Shown here piece after piece: positions 43,202-52,979 of a stretch of DNA of 64,000 nt. The DNA comes from Coprococcus_C hominis. Its GTDB lineage: Bacteria; Bacillota; Clostridia; Lachnospirales; Lachnospiraceae. Both the position numbers and the translations under genes were made by a program. A model generated the notes under the pieces. The model was given only the letters and a program-made list of their open reading frames with translations. It ran no database searches and was not told the origin of the DNA. The stretch lies in NCBI RefSeq assembly GCF_020687505.1, contig NZ_JAJEQT010000008.1; one strand, given 5' to 3'. Positions within the stretch are counted from its first letter, which is position 1, and each line of letters starts with the position of its first letter.

Positions 43202-45508
43202 TTGCGAAAAAATATAGGATTGCTAATCAATGATTTGAATACTCCATTTACATCGGAGGCAGTCAAAGGTGCCGAGCTTGGCGCACGTGCCATCGATGCA
43301 AATATGTATATCTTTCCGGGTATGTATCTTGATAATACCCTTATTTCTGATGACCATTTACAGTACGAATATCAGTATAATACCCTGTTCCAGTTTGCAA
43401 ATGATAATCACCTGGATATTTTATATATTATGATGGGACTGATCGGTTGTCGTATTGATCTTGACGCCCGCCGCAGATTCCTTGCACAATTTCTTGGAAT
43501 TCCGGTTGTCATCCTCTACACCGATATGCCAGGGTATCCATCTATGATTTTTGATAATCAGGGCGCCTTCATGCAGGGCATCCGGCATCTGATCGTCGAT
43601 CACGGTGCGAAGAACATCGGTTACGTCAGCGGTCCAAAGACCAATATTGACGCGATGGAACGTCTGAATGCCTATCGCAAGGTTCTGGAAGAACAGAATA
43701 TTCCATATAACGAAAACTATGTTGTCTATGGCAATTTCGAGGATAGTAGTGAAAAGCTGATCGGAGCTTTCGTCTCAACCCATCCGGAATTAGATGCCGT
43801 CGTATTTGCAAATGATGAAATGGCAAAAGGCGGATATCGTGTATTTGCCAAGCTTGGACTGAAGGTCGGCAAGGACATCTTAGCAATCGGCTTTGATAAT
43901 GCGCCTTACGCGTCCACATTAAATCCACCTCTCACAACCGTCGAGGCAAACGCAGCTGAGCTTGCATACAAGGCAATCCTCCATATGGCGGATTTCTTAG
44001 ATGAGAATACAGCACCTGTCGCACAGCGTGTTGCAACCCATTATATTCACCGCTGCTCCTGTGGCTGTGCGAACTACGATTATGATTCTCTGGCAGCAAA
44101 ACTGCAATTGGTTGGACTTCTCGACGAGAAGAAACGTCCAGAGATTCTGAAACATATTATGAACTATCTGTTCAGCACTTACGCTGACACAAACATCATC
44201 CTCCAGTTAAAGGATGACCTGTCCGTATTTTTCCGTCTGATCTGCGATCTGACAACATCAAACGATATTGCATCAGATCGAATGGATGTCCAGACATTGT
44301 TCACACAGATTATCGAACAGCCGATTTTCTCCTATACTTCGGTAGAGCTTTTTGTGAATCTGCTGTTCTCCTTACAATTTGTATTGGAGCGTCAGATTGA
44401 AGATCCAGAGAAGCGGATTACGTTCGTCGATGTCTTTTCATCGATGTATCAGCAGCTTTCCATCTCCAACTTCCGTACCTACCAGAAGCAGTACGGCAGT
44501 ATGGCACAGATCACACATCTGGTGGACGAAATCAGCGCAAACCTGTCACAATCCAGACTGATGGATCTTCCATTTGAATCCATCCTGAAAAATATGAGTG
44601 CGATTGGTATCCACTCTTCGTTCTTATATACGTTCAAACAGCCGATCAATCATCCACACGACACAGTATTCCGCAAACCGGATTCGCTGTTGTTACGTGC
44701 CTATACGATTGAAAACCAGTCCTTCGGTGTACCGAAGAACGAACAGCTTGTAACAATTAACAGCATTTTCAACAACACAAAGATGCAGCAGGATAAACGG
44801 AGAACTTACATCCTTGCACCGCTGTTCTCACAGGAACAGTTGCTTGGTCTGATTGTCTGTGATACGGAGCTTGATTATTTCAATATGGTTCCATCCCTTG
44901 GCATCCATATTTCTGCCGCGTTAAAGACGATGCTTTTGTTAGAACAGCAGAAAGAAATCAGTGAACATCTGCAACAAAACTTAGAGCAGATGTCCAAGCA
45001 TAATCTGATCTTAAAGGAGATCTCCAAGACCGATCAGCTGACCGGCTTATACAACCGCTGGGGATTCTTAGACTACGTCAAGACGATCATTGAGAATCCG
45101 ATGAACCAGAACCGAGAGGTACTTGTTCTCTATGCAGACATGGACAACCTGAAGATGATCAACGATAAATACGGGCACGACGAAGGTGATTTTGCCCTCC
45201 GGGAAATCGGTATGATTTTAAAAGAAGCATTCCGAAATACCGATGTTATCTCCCGCTTCGGCGGAGACGAGTTTGTAGCTTTCGCACTGCTTGGTATTCC
45301 AAACTACGAAAAGATCATGAAGCATCGTATCGCAGAAATCACAGAACGCCATAATCAGATGGTTCAAAAGCCATACCGGATTGAGATGAGTATCGGTATC
45401 TGTGAAGTTGCCTGTACAAAAGATCTGGATATCGAAGAGGTGTTGGAACAGGCAGATAAAAAACTGTACATCGAAAAGAAAGCGAAGAAAGAAAAGCAAA
45501 AAAAGTAG
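43202..45508 (+). CDS. Diguanylate cyclase with LacI-type sugar-binding sensor
   Basis: 768 residues, starting at a TTG with a run AAGGGGG 8 bases upstream. Residues 1-~280 form a periplasmic-binding-protein-like domain as in LacI regulators (VSGPKTNIDAMERLNAYRKVLEE; AVVFANDEMAKGGYRVF; LAIGFDNAPYASTLNPPLTTV), but no LacI helix-turn-helix precedes it and no membrane segment or signal is present, so it senses a cytoplasmic ligand. A middle region to ~610 may be GAF-like, followed by a short coiled coil. The C-terminal GGDEF domain is intact (SRFGGDEFVAF, ~690) with an RxxD inhibition site (RNTD) five residues before it. It makes c-di-GMP. Confidence 0.88.
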   Translation: MRKNIGLLINDLNTPFTSEAVKGAELGARAIDANMYIFPGMYLDNTLISDDHLQYEYQYNTLFQFANDNHLDILYIMMGLIGCRIDLDARRRFLAQFLGIPVVILYTDMPGYPSMIFDNQGAFMQGIRHLIVDHGAKNIGYVSGPKTNIDAMERLNAYRKVLEEQNIPYNENYVVYGNFEDSSEKLIGAFVSTHPELDAVVFANDEMAKGGYRVFAKLGLKVGKDILAIGFDNAPYASTLNPPLTTVEANAAELAYKAILHMADFLDENTAPVAQRVATHYIHRCSCGCANYDYDSLAAKLQLVGLLDEKKRPEILKHIMNYLFSTYADTNIILQLKDDLSVFFRLICDLTTSNDIASDRMDVQTLFTQIIEQPIFSYTSVELFVNLLFSLQFVLERQIEDPEKRITFVDVFSSMYQQLSISNFRTYQKQYGSMAQITHLVDEISANLSQSRLMDLPFESILKNMSAIGIHSSFLYTFKQPINHPHDTVFRKPDSLLLRAYTIENQSFGVPKNEQLVTINSIFNNTKMQQDKRRTYILAPLFSQEQLLGLIVCDTELDYFNMVPSLGIHISAALKTMLLLEQQKEISEHLQQNLEQMSKHNLILKEISKTDQLTGLYNRWGFLDYVKTIIENPMNQNREVLVLYADMDNLKMINDKYGHDEGDFALREIGMILKEAFRNTDVISRFGGDEFVAFALLGIPNYEKIMKHRIAEITERHNQMVQKPYRIEMSIGICEVACTKDLDIEEVLEQADKKLYIEKKAKKEKQKK

Positions 45509-45530
45509 AGCCAACCGCTCTACTTTTTCT
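45501..45530. terminator. Bidirectional terminator
   Basis: Stem AAAGTAGAG/CTCTACTTT with a seven-base loop, flanked by A on the left and T on the right, between the converging GGDEF (+) and DUF951 (-) genes. Confidence 0.88.
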
Positions 45531-45710
45531 TTATTCCTCTACAAATCCACGGAAGCCTTTTTCCACAACACGTCTTGGAATCATCACCATATGTCCACAA
45601 GTCTGGCACTTCAACCGGAAATCCATGCCAACACGCTGGATCTCCCATGTATTTCCACCACACGGATGCGGCTTCTTCATTCGAATGATCTGTCCAATCT
45701 GAAAATCCAT
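45531..45710 (-). CDS. DUF951 family protein
   Basis: 59 residues beginning MDFQIGQIIRMKKPHPCGGN. This is the DUF951 pattern: a short basic KKPHPCG stretch, Trp-Glu, GMDFRLKCQTCGHMVMIPR with a CxxC pair, and a basic end. With Cys17 the CxxC pair could hold zinc. The function is unknown. The ATG is preceded by AGAGG. It is a small conserved Firmicutes protein easily missed by length cut-offs. Confidence 0.88.
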   Translation of the reverse strand: MDFQIGQIIRMKKPHPCGGNTWEIQRVGMDFRLKCQTCGHMVMIPRRVVEKGFRGFVEE

Positions 45711-45797
45711 TTATTATAACCTCTTTCCTATGTTACATCGATCATCCCCAACAGTATTAACACTATACAGAAACATAACCGCCCGTATTCTCATGTA

Positions 45798-46457
45798 TTA
45801 TCGCAGGATGATCTGCACCATCTCTTCCGCATTCTCTGCAAGATATCTGCAATCACAGGCTTCAAACTCTTCTTTACTGCCATATCCAAACAGTACACCG
45901 ATCGTCTCGATTCCAAATGCTCTGGCACCGATTACATCGAACTCCCGGTCACCAACCATAATGATATCGTCCATCGAAGGTTTTCCCTGATCTGCCGCAA
46001 TCCCGGCAAGCAGATACTCAATCACCGCTGCCTTTGTATCTCTTGATTTGTCAAAGGTACTGCCTGCAATGATATCAAAATATCCATCCAACTTCAGATG
46101 TTCCAGAATCTGTTTTGCATAAAGCTCCGGCTTCGACGTTGCCACATACAGATGACAACCACGCTCCTGAAGCGTCTGAAATGCAGCTTCCATCCCCGGC
46201 ATAATACCATTTTGGTAGATACCCTTCGTGCTGTAATATTCCCGGTAATACAACACCGCCTGTTCTGCCTCTTCTTCCGAGAGTCCATGAAATTCCCGGA
46301 ACGAATCCCGAAGTGGGGGTCCAATGTAAGGATACAACGTCGTCCGATCTTCTACTGTAATTCCAAACTTCGAAAGCGCATACAACACACCATTGATGAT
46401 GCCCTCTTCCGGTTCCGTAATCGTCCCATCAAGATCCAAAAATACATACTTATACAT
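45798..46457 (-). CDS. HAD hydrolase, phosphoglycolate phosphatase-like
   Basis: 219 residues. HAD motifs: FLDLDGTITEPEEG (motif I with both Asp), VATSKPE (motif II), KAAVIEYLL region (motif III Lys) and MVGDREFDVIGAR (motif IV). The cap (YIGPPLRDSF) is like Gph/YjjG proteins. The substrate is uncertain. Starts one base after the CBS gene and is probably co-transcribed with it. Confidence 0.9.
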   Translation of the reverse strand: MYKYVFLDLDGTITEPEEGIINGVLYALSKFGITVEDRTTLYPYIGPPLRDSFREFHGLSEEEAEQAVLYYREYYSTKGIYQNGIMPGMEAAFQTLQERGCHLYVATSKPELYAKQILEHLKLDGYFDIIAGSTFDKSRDTKAAVIEYLLAGIAADQGKPSMDDIIMVGDREFDVIGARAFGIETIGVLFGYGSKEEFEACDCRYLAENAEEMVQIILR

Positions 46458-46458
46458 A

Positions 46459-46842
46459 TCAGTTCTTCAGGTACAGAATGATACTCTTTCGTGTGATAAT
46501 GCCGATAAAGCAATCCCGGTCATCTACCACGCAGAGGAAATTCCGATCCAGAATCCTTTCCATAATCTCATCTTTTTCTACAGTATTTAATACTTTCGCG
46601 CCTTCGTCTTTGTTGACGATATCTGCTACCTTATACTTTGCGAGGTTCTCACGTCCGTGTTCCATGACCGCACGCAGGAAATCACCCTCACTGGCGATCC
46701 CGACATACCGTCCCTGGTCATCCACCACAGGGATTGCCGTATATGTGGCACCAAGCAGAAATGCAACTGCCTGATCCAGAGGATCATTTGCATTTAAGTA
46801 CGTCAATGTGTGCTTCGGAATCAAAATACTAAATATATTCAT
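46459..46842 (-). CDS. Stand-alone CBS-domain protein
   Basis: 127 residues made of two CBS motifs (TAIPVVDDQGRYVGIASEGDFLRAV and NFLCVVDDRDCFIGIITRKSII), a pair that usually binds an adenine nucleotide. No catalytic domain is attached. Likely a regulatory module acting on a partner that cannot be named from sequence. Confidence 0.88.
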   Translation of the reverse strand: MNIFSILIPKHTLTYLNANDPLDQAVAFLLGATYTAIPVVDDQGRYVGIASEGDFLRAVMEHGRENLAKYKVADIVNKDEGAKVLNTVEKDEIMERILDRNFLCVVDDRDCFIGIITRKSIILYLKN

Positions 46843-46862
46843 ATGTAACCTCCTGGCTCAAA

Positions 46863-46896
46863 ATAAGCTGCTGATTGATTCGAACCAGCAGCTTAT
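46863..46896 (-). terminator. Terminator after the DAHP synthase gene
   Basis: Stem ATAAGCTGCTG/CAGCAGCTTAT (11 bp) with a 12-base loop, followed by TTTTG on the minus strand. Confidence 0.75.
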
Positions 46897-46914
46897 CCAT
46901 AAGTCTCATTTTGC

Positions 46915-47943
46915 TTACAGCTGCTCTGCCATCTCCAGAAGCAGTCTCTCTGTCTTCTTCCATCCAAGGCAGGGATCTGTGATTGACTTGCCATAGCATC
47001 CACCACCGATTGGCTGATTTCCATCCTCGATGTAGCTCTCTACCATAACACCCTTGACCAGATGCTTTACCTCATCACTGTGTCTTCTGCTGTGCAGAAT
47101 CTCATTTACGATACGAGGCTGCTCATCCCACTTCTTACCAGAGTTGTTGTGATTTGCATCCACAATACATGCAGGATTCACAAGCTTATACTTGCCATAC
47201 GCCTCAGCAAGGTACTTCAGATCCTCATAATGATAATTTGGAATGGAACGTCCGCTCTTGCTCAAAGATCCACGTAGGATACAATGTGCCAATGGATTTC
47301 CATCGGTCTTTGCCTCATAACCGGAGAACAGGAATGTATGTTTTGCCTGTGCCGCCACACAGGAATTGAGCATGACAGCGAAATCACCGCTTGTCGGATT
47401 CTTCATTCCAACCGGAACGTCAATACCGCTCGATGTCAGACGATGTGCCTGATTCTCCACACTTCTTGCACCGATTGCCACATAAGATAAAATATCCTCG
47501 AGATATGGCCAGTTATCCGTATACAGCATCTCATCGGCTGCAGTCAGTCCTGTCTCACGGATTGCTTTGATGTGCATCTTTCGGATTGCCTTCACACCCT
47601 CGATGAAATCCGGCTTATCCTCCGGATTCGGCTGATGCAGCATGCCCTTATATCCGGAACCATTTGTACGTGGTTTGTTAGTGTAGATTCTAGGAATTAC
47701 AAAAACCTTATCCTTGATCTTCTCTGCAACAGCTGCCAGTCTGCAGAGATAATCAAGTACGGAATTCTCATAATCTGCGGAGCAAGGACCGATGATCGCA
47801 ATAAACTTATCAGACTCACCGGTAAATATCTTCTTGATCTCAGCATCTCTTTTTGCTTTGATCTCCTGTAACTCTTTGTCCATCGGATGCGCTGCGCGAA
47901 TCTCTTCCGGCGTTGGAACCGCCTTTACCATATGTAAACCCAT
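46915..47943 (-). CDS. 3-deoxy-7-phosphoheptulonate (DAHP) synthase
   Basis: About 342 residues of the AroF/G/H class I alpha type: IIGPCSADYENSVLDYL, IPRIYTNKPRTNGSGYKG, VGMKNPTSGDF, CIVDANHNNSGK and VMVESYIEDGNQPI are conserved. First step of aromatic amino acid synthesis from PEP and erythrose 4-phosphate. The ATG at 47943 has GGAGG 8 bases upstream. Monocistronic by layout; type of feedback control cannot be read with certainty. Confidence 0.92.
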   Translation of the reverse strand: MGLHMVKAVPTPEEIRAAHPMDKELQEIKAKRDAEIKKIFTGESDKFIAIIGPCSADYENSVLDYLCRLAAVAEKIKDKVFVIPRIYTNKPRTNGSGYKGMLHQPNPEDKPDFIEGVKAIRKMHIKAIRETGLTAADEMLYTDNWPYLEDILSYVAIGARSVENQAHRLTSSGIDVPVGMKNPTSGDFAVMLNSCVAAQAKHTFLFSGYEAKTDGNPLAHCILRGSLSKSGRSIPNYHYEDLKYLAEAYGKYKLVNPACIVDANHNNSGKKWDEQPRIVNEILHSRRHSDEVKHLVKGVMVESYIEDGNQPIGGGCYGKSITDPCLGWKKTERLLLEMAEQL

Positions 47944-48065
47944 TTCTTTTTCCTCCAAATATTACTTATGCGTCTTTGTCAATATTCGTAAATACATATC
48001 TGAGCTGCTTTATTGCATACACAGCCTGACTTGCACACACAGACACAATTTATATTATAACATAC

Positions 48066-50690
48066 TTACTCAATAGACTTCAATGATTCCGCCATATCTA
48101 TTTTATCAATTTTCCGGCGCATCACCAGATCCACAATAATCAGGAATGCCAGTACAATCAGAACGCTATACAGATAACTGATATTCATGATTCTCGTTGC
48201 AAATGCCACCATATCGACCTGAATCTGGGACATAACAAACCGATGCAGCAAACAGCCAAGTGGAAGTCCGACAACGATTCCCATCAGCGTCAGTATGAAA
48301 TTCTCCCGAAAAACATACGATCCTGTCTCTCGCGGATAAAAACCAAGTACCTTGATTGTTGCAATCTCCCGCACACGCTCCGTAATATTGATATTGCTTA
48401 AGTTGAATAACACGATAAATGCAAGCGCACCCGCACTGCCAATTACAAGTCCGACAACCGCATCCATCATCTTCATCATATTCTCCACACGGTCTTTGAT
48501 GTCTGCAACAACTGAGACGCTCATCACATTGGAGAGTGCAGATAATTTCCCGCCTGCCTCATAAGCGGTACTGTCTGTATCGACATGCAAATACATTGTA
48601 TTTGCCTCGCATGCTTTGTCAAAATACTGCTCATAGCATTCCGGTGTGATATATGCGTAGTGCCATACATAGTTTTCGAAGATTCCCGATACGGTCAGCG
48701 TCACATCTCCCGCATCCGTATCATGCAAGGTAATCGGATCGCCAACCGTCACATCCGCAATCTCCGCAATCTTCTTTGACAACATCACCTCACCGTTTCC
48801 CGGATAAGTGCCATTGCTGGTTGTCATGTCAAACTTCACAAAGCTTTCTAAATCTTCCGGCTCTGCAGCAATCAGATACACTGTTTTAATTGCAGAAGCT
48901 GCATGATATTCTACCGTGCTTTTGAGGATTGCTGTGGAATCCTCAAAGCCATCACCGACAGCATCCTCCACCTCCTGCTGTATATCCTCGTTATATGTGC
49001 CATTCAAGGTTACTTCCATATCGTAAGTATCGATATCACCATACTGAAACTCGGCCAGATTTGATACTGAATCCTTCACTCCAAGCCCCGTCAGGACAAG
49101 CGCCGTGCATCCGGCGATACCAAGCAGCATCATGAACATACGCTTCTTGAATCGGAATACATTTCGTGCGGTTACCTTATGTAAGAACTTCATCGGCTTC
49201 CAGATAAATGGAATCCGCTCCAGTAAGATACGTTTTCCTGCTGCCGGAGCCTTCGGCCGGATCAGCTCTGCCGGCATACACCGAAGTTCATTGATGCAGG
49301 CAAGGAATGCCGTTCCCATTGAGCAAAGCAGCGACACGATCAGGCAGATTACCAGAAGTCCTGGTGAAAAATAAAAGTCAATGCCTGTTCCGAAGTCATA
49401 CAACATCTTATACGCCTCAGATATTACATATGGGAACAGATAGCTTCCTCCGAAAAATCCGATCACGCAGCCAAGGAACGCCGAGCTTCCGGAATAAATC
49501 AGATACTTCGCCATAATGCGTCCATTCGTATAACCAAGTGCCCGGTATGTTCCGATCTGTCCACGCTCATCATCCACCATACGTGTCATCGTCGTCGAAC
49601 AGACAAGTGCCGCAATCAGGAAGAAGAAAATCGGGAATACCTTTGCTACGCCATCGACGATGTTCGTATCATTGTCATAGCACATATAACCGACATTCGT
49701 CGAACGATCCAGCACATACGTCTTTACATCTCCAAATGCTTTCTTCGCCGCCTGTTCTCCATATTCCTGTACGAGTGCATCCTGTTGTTCCTGCGTAAGA
49801 GGCTGTAACTGTTCCATCTGGGCTATCTGCTCCTGTGTGAGCGTTCCGCTCTGCGCATCCTGCATCATCGCCTGTAATTCTTGCTGTTGCTTTTCAACCG
49901 CGTCCTCCACAAGTGTCCTGCCCAGATCTGTCACAAGCCGGTCATACCGATCATCGGTAACCGCCTTCAATGCAGTCTCCATATCCGGTGTGACATCATC
50001 GATAAAATCATCATACGCATCCGTATAGATATCATAGGAATCCTGACTTTGTACATAGATTTCCTTATATGCATCAAAGGAAAATCCGCCTTCTGGAATA
50101 AAGATAAATGCACTGATCCGTCCATTTCCAAGATCCGTCGTTCCACGTTCGATATTGATATAGATTGGCGAATTCACCGTACCGACAACTTTGTATTTCT
50201 TGTGTGCAAATGCATCTTTTGTATCCTGCGTGTTGCTGTCCGCAATCTCAATTTCCTGTCCGATGATATCCTGTCCCTTGAACTGATATGCATCCACCAC
50301 ACATTCATCGTCTGCTTCCGGCATACGACCATCCCGCAGTTCCAGTGTATTCACATGCTCCGTAATGGACTGTGCGCGCAACACCTTCTCCTTACCATCC
50401 GCATCTTCATAGATCATATCCTCGTAGTAAGAGCCATCTGCCGCCAGCACATGCTCCTGCTTCCGCATTTCCTCTACCGCATCTGCATCAAATCCAATCG
50501 AAGAAAGCAGCCGGAAATCATAGAAGTTATGCTCTCGCAAATACTTATTTCCGGTTTCCACCATGCCCGGCTTTGTCACCTTCAGTCCGGAGAAAAATCC
50601 AACGCCCAGCGCAATGATTGCAAGAATTGCCAGGTACCGTCCCATACTCTGTCCAATTGTTCTACGTATATTTTTTCTATATGCCCGCAT
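48066..50690 (-). CDS. FtsX-like ABC transporter permease
   Basis: 874 residues. One N-terminal membrane helix, a large outside domain (~50-350), then FtsX domains: helices at about 355-490, a second outside domain (~530-710) and the last three helices (~745-850). The extracellular part contains a Gln-rich helix pair (QQELQAMMQDAQSG; QLQPLTQEQQDALV). MacB-type exporters of this shape move or extract lipids, peptides or proteins. Translated right after its ATPase (6-base gap). Confidence 0.88.
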   Translation of the reverse strand: MRAYRKNIRRTIGQSMGRYLAILAIIALGVGFFSGLKVTKPGMVETGNKYLREHNFYDFRLLSSIGFDADAVEEMRKQEHVLAADGSYYEDMIYEDADGKEKVLRAQSITEHVNTLELRDGRMPEADDECVVDAYQFKGQDIIGQEIEIADSNTQDTKDAFAHKKYKVVGTVNSPIYINIERGTTDLGNGRISAFIFIPEGGFSFDAYKEIYVQSQDSYDIYTDAYDDFIDDVTPDMETALKAVTDDRYDRLVTDLGRTLVEDAVEKQQQELQAMMQDAQSGTLTQEQIAQMEQLQPLTQEQQDALVQEYGEQAAKKAFGDVKTYVLDRSTNVGYMCYDNDTNIVDGVAKVFPIFFFLIAALVCSTTMTRMVDDERGQIGTYRALGYTNGRIMAKYLIYSGSSAFLGCVIGFFGGSYLFPYVISEAYKMLYDFGTGIDFYFSPGLLVICLIVSLLCSMGTAFLACINELRCMPAELIRPKAPAAGKRILLERIPFIWKPMKFLHKVTARNVFRFKKRMFMMLLGIAGCTALVLTGLGVKDSVSNLAEFQYGDIDTYDMEVTLNGTYNEDIQQEVEDAVGDGFEDSTAILKSTVEYHAASAIKTVYLIAAEPEDLESFVKFDMTTSNGTYPGNGEVMLSKKIAEIADVTVGDPITLHDTDAGDVTLTVSGIFENYVWHYAYITPECYEQYFDKACEANTMYLHVDTDSTAYEAGGKLSALSNVMSVSVVADIKDRVENMMKMMDAVVGLVIGSAGALAFIVLFNLSNINITERVREIATIKVLGFYPRETGSYVFRENFILTLMGIVVGLPLGCLLHRFVMSQIQVDMVAFATRIMNISYLYSVLIVLAFLIIVDLVMRRKIDKIDMAESLKSIE

Positions 50691-50696
50691 CTTCTA

Positions 50697-51398
50697 TCAC
50701 CACTCAATTTCTTCTACCGGTACAATCTGTTCATTCATCTTCACCGAAGCAATCTTACCACTCTTTACTTTAATGATCCGGTCTGCCATAGCCGTAAGTG
50801 CCTGATTGTGGGTGATGATCACAACGGTCATGCCACGCTTCCGGCTGCAATCCTGCAGCAGCTTTAAAATTGCCTTTCCCGTCTCATAATCGAGAGCACC
50901 GGTCGGTTCATCACAGAGCAGAAGCTTCGGATTCTTTGCGAGTGCGCGTGCGATTGCCACACGCTGCTGTTCTCCACCGGATAGCTGTGCCGGGAAGTTA
51001 TTCATACGTTCTTCCAATCCGACATGGGCAAGCACCTCCGATGGATTCATCGGATCCTTGGACAACTGAGACGCGATCTCGACATTCTCCAGTGCAGTCA
51101 GGTTCGGGATCAGATTATAAAACTGAAATACGAATCCGATATCCCGCCGTCTGTACGTCGCGAGCTGTTTCTTGTTGTAATCCGAAACCGCTGTGCCATC
51201 CAGATACACCTCTCCTTCAGTCAGGCGATCCATACCGCCAAGGATATTGAGCAGGGTGGTCTTACCTGCACCGGACTGTCCCACGATGACACAGATCTCG
51301 CCTTTCCCGATCTCAAAGGATGCATCCTTTAAGGCTTCAACACTGACATCACCGGTCTTATAGGTTTTGCTTACGTTCTTAAACTCTACATAACTCAT
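50697..51398 (-). CDS. ABC transporter ATP-binding protein (MacB/LolD type)
   Basis: About 233 residues. Walker A GQSGAGKTTLLN, signature LSGGEQQRVAIARAL, Walker B LLLCDEPTGALDYETG and the switch His in VVIITHN are intact; the DEPTGALD form is typical of FtsX-partner ATPases. The start at 51398 is chosen for the AAAGGA site; the longer frame reaches into the giant palindrome upstream. Confidence 0.9.
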   Translation of the reverse strand: MSYVEFKNVSKTYKTGDVSVEALKDASFEIGKGEICVIVGQSGAGKTTLLNILGGMDRLTEGEVYLDGTAVSDYNKKQLATYRRRDIGFVFQFYNLIPNLTALENVEIASQLSKDPMNPSEVLAHVGLEERMNNFPAQLSGGEQQRVAIARALAKNPKLLLCDEPTGALDYETGKAILKLLQDCSRKRGMTVVIITHNQALTAMADRIIKVKSGKIASVKMNEQIVPVEEIEW

Positions 51399-51424
51399 TT
51401 GCGTGTTCCTTTCTAATTTATCTG

Positions 51425-51711
51425 TGATAATTGCAAAATAATTCGATATACCCGAGTATAACATACTGTTTCCCTGCGATATATCAATTTCACGAAGCAT
51501 ATAATGTATTGCAACCAAGAAATACTAAATGTTCCAATCTACAATCTCTCATGCTTCCGCAGCCGCTGCCAATTCGCCATCCTTGGCTCTATTTATGGAA
51601 CATCAAGTATTTCTAAGTTGCAAACATATCATATGCTTCATGAAATGATATATTGAAGGTGAACAATCATGTTATATCTCAGGCATATCCAATTATATTT
51701 TGCAATTATCT
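51425..51711. repeat. Giant imperfect palindrome filling the gap before the ABC ATPase
   Basis: About 287 bases forming one inverted repeat with arms of over 100 bases. Matching pairs from outside in: GATAATTGCAAAATA, ATATAACAT-type words, ATATATCA, GAAGCATAT, TTGCAAC/GTTGCAA, AGAAATACT and TGTTCCA/TGGAACA (51530-51536 with 51595-51601). The apical ~60 bases include AGCC...GGCT. There is no ORF in it. It occupies nearly the whole 323-base gap between adh and the ABC genes and may carry the promoter or be a transposable MITE. Confidence 0.8.
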
Positions 51712-51721
51712 ATAACTAATA

Positions 51722-52807
51722 TTACTTCCTCCAGCTCGCGATTCTTAACAATACTTCCTTGTCAAGTGGATATGGACAAAGCGCAAGCTTCGCTTTATTT
51801 TCTACTACAATATCAACGACCTGACGGATGTTTTCTTCCGGCAGGATGCCGCAGTCGCTCACCACCTGAAAGAAATCTGCAAACTCGTCCACAGAAGAAA
51901 ATCCAATTGTCGACAACAGATATTCCTGATCTGCCACATCTGCTTCACGGATATATCCCGGCAGGAAATATCCGATTGCAATGCCATGCGGCACGCCAAG
52001 TTCATACGTGATCGCATAGCTTAAGCTATGCGGAATCGTCGTTCCTGTCTGTGCAATCGCCATACCTGCGAGTGTCGATGCCAACAGGAAATTGCTGTAA
52101 TCCTCGTCTGTCATCTCCCTCATACCAAGCAGGGCATCCTTGCTTCTCGCCCATACCTTTAGGCCCTGATCAACGAACATCCGGCTGTAATCCGTCGCGG
52201 TCGTATTCAGATAACTCTCAATCATATGTCCAAGCGCATCAATCGCGGTCTGTCCAATGACTTTCTTCGATGCGGTCTTCAGATATTTCGGATCTGCCAA
52301 TGCAAGCACCGGAAATACACGGTGTGGCAGCGATGCCTTTGTCCGCTTCGCATGGACGGTAAGCACTGCGACACCAGTCACCTCTGAGCCGGTTCCACAG
52401 GTCGTCGGAATCGTTACAACTGGGAGCGCCTTTGTATGCGCGACATTCTCATACAGATAATCCGCATCCTTCTCCGGGTTGGCAAGCATAATCGCAATCG
52501 CCTTTGCCGCATCCATTGGCGAACCACCGCCAATCGCAATTACGAAATCCACGCCATTTCTTTTTCCAAACTCGGTCGCTTTCATAACCGTTTCCACAGA
52601 GGGATTTTCTTCGATCCCATCATACTGCACATGTTTCTTTCCATATGCATCAAGTGCTGCCTCCACATCTGCAAGCGCTCCATTCGCGCGTGCGGAATAT
52701 TTTCCTGTCACAATCAGTGCGTAGCTTCCATAGCCTGCCAATTCCTCTGCATGTACCTTTACTGCATCTATCTCCTGGTATACTTTTGTTGGTATGTAAT
52801 ATTTCAT
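51722..52807 (-). CDS. Iron-containing alcohol dehydrogenase family protein
   Basis: About 361 residues, group III (Fe-ADH) fold. NAD loop IAIGGGSPMDAAKA; TTCGTGSEVT; metal ligands in TAIDALGHMIESYL (Asp, His), IPHSLSYAI (His) and VPHGIAIGYF (His). The ATG at 52807 has GGAG upstream; the longer frame runs through the terminator and into unrelated sequence. Could be a butanol/propanediol-type dehydrogenase; the substrate is not inferable. Confidence 0.9.
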   Translation of the reverse strand: MKYYIPTKVYQEIDAVKVHAEELAGYGSYALIVTGKYSARANGALADVEAALDAYGKKHVQYDGIEENPSVETVMKATEFGKRNGVDFVIAIGGGSPMDAAKAIAIMLANPEKDADYLYENVAHTKALPVVTIPTTCGTGSEVTGVAVLTVHAKRTKASLPHRVFPVLALADPKYLKTASKKVIGQTAIDALGHMIESYLNTTATDYSRMFVDQGLKVWARSKDALLGMREMTDEDYSNFLLASTLAGMAIAQTGTTIPHSLSYAITYELGVPHGIAIGYFLPGYIREADVADQEYLLSTIGFSSVDEFADFFQVVSDCGILPEENIRQVVDIVVENKAKLALCPYPLDKEVLLRIASWRK

Positions 52808-52935
52808 ATTCTGTCTCCAATCATCTGCCTGATTCCGAAGTTTCCCCGCGGTACAGACTTCTAATAATATGTTATAATGGATATCCATATTTTTCAAGCG
52901 TTGTTTTGTGAATTGTTTGTGTTTTGCGCAACCAA

Positions 52936-52974
52936 AAAGACATGACATACATTTTGATGTGTATATCATGTCTT
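52936..52974 (-). terminator. Terminator after the CinA gene
   Basis: Long stem AAAGACATGA-ATACA pairing with TGT-TAT-TCATGTCTTT with one mismatch, loop TTTTGA-like, followed by TTTT on the minus strand. It could also act in the other direction. Confidence 0.82.
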
Positions 52975-52979
52975 TCTTT

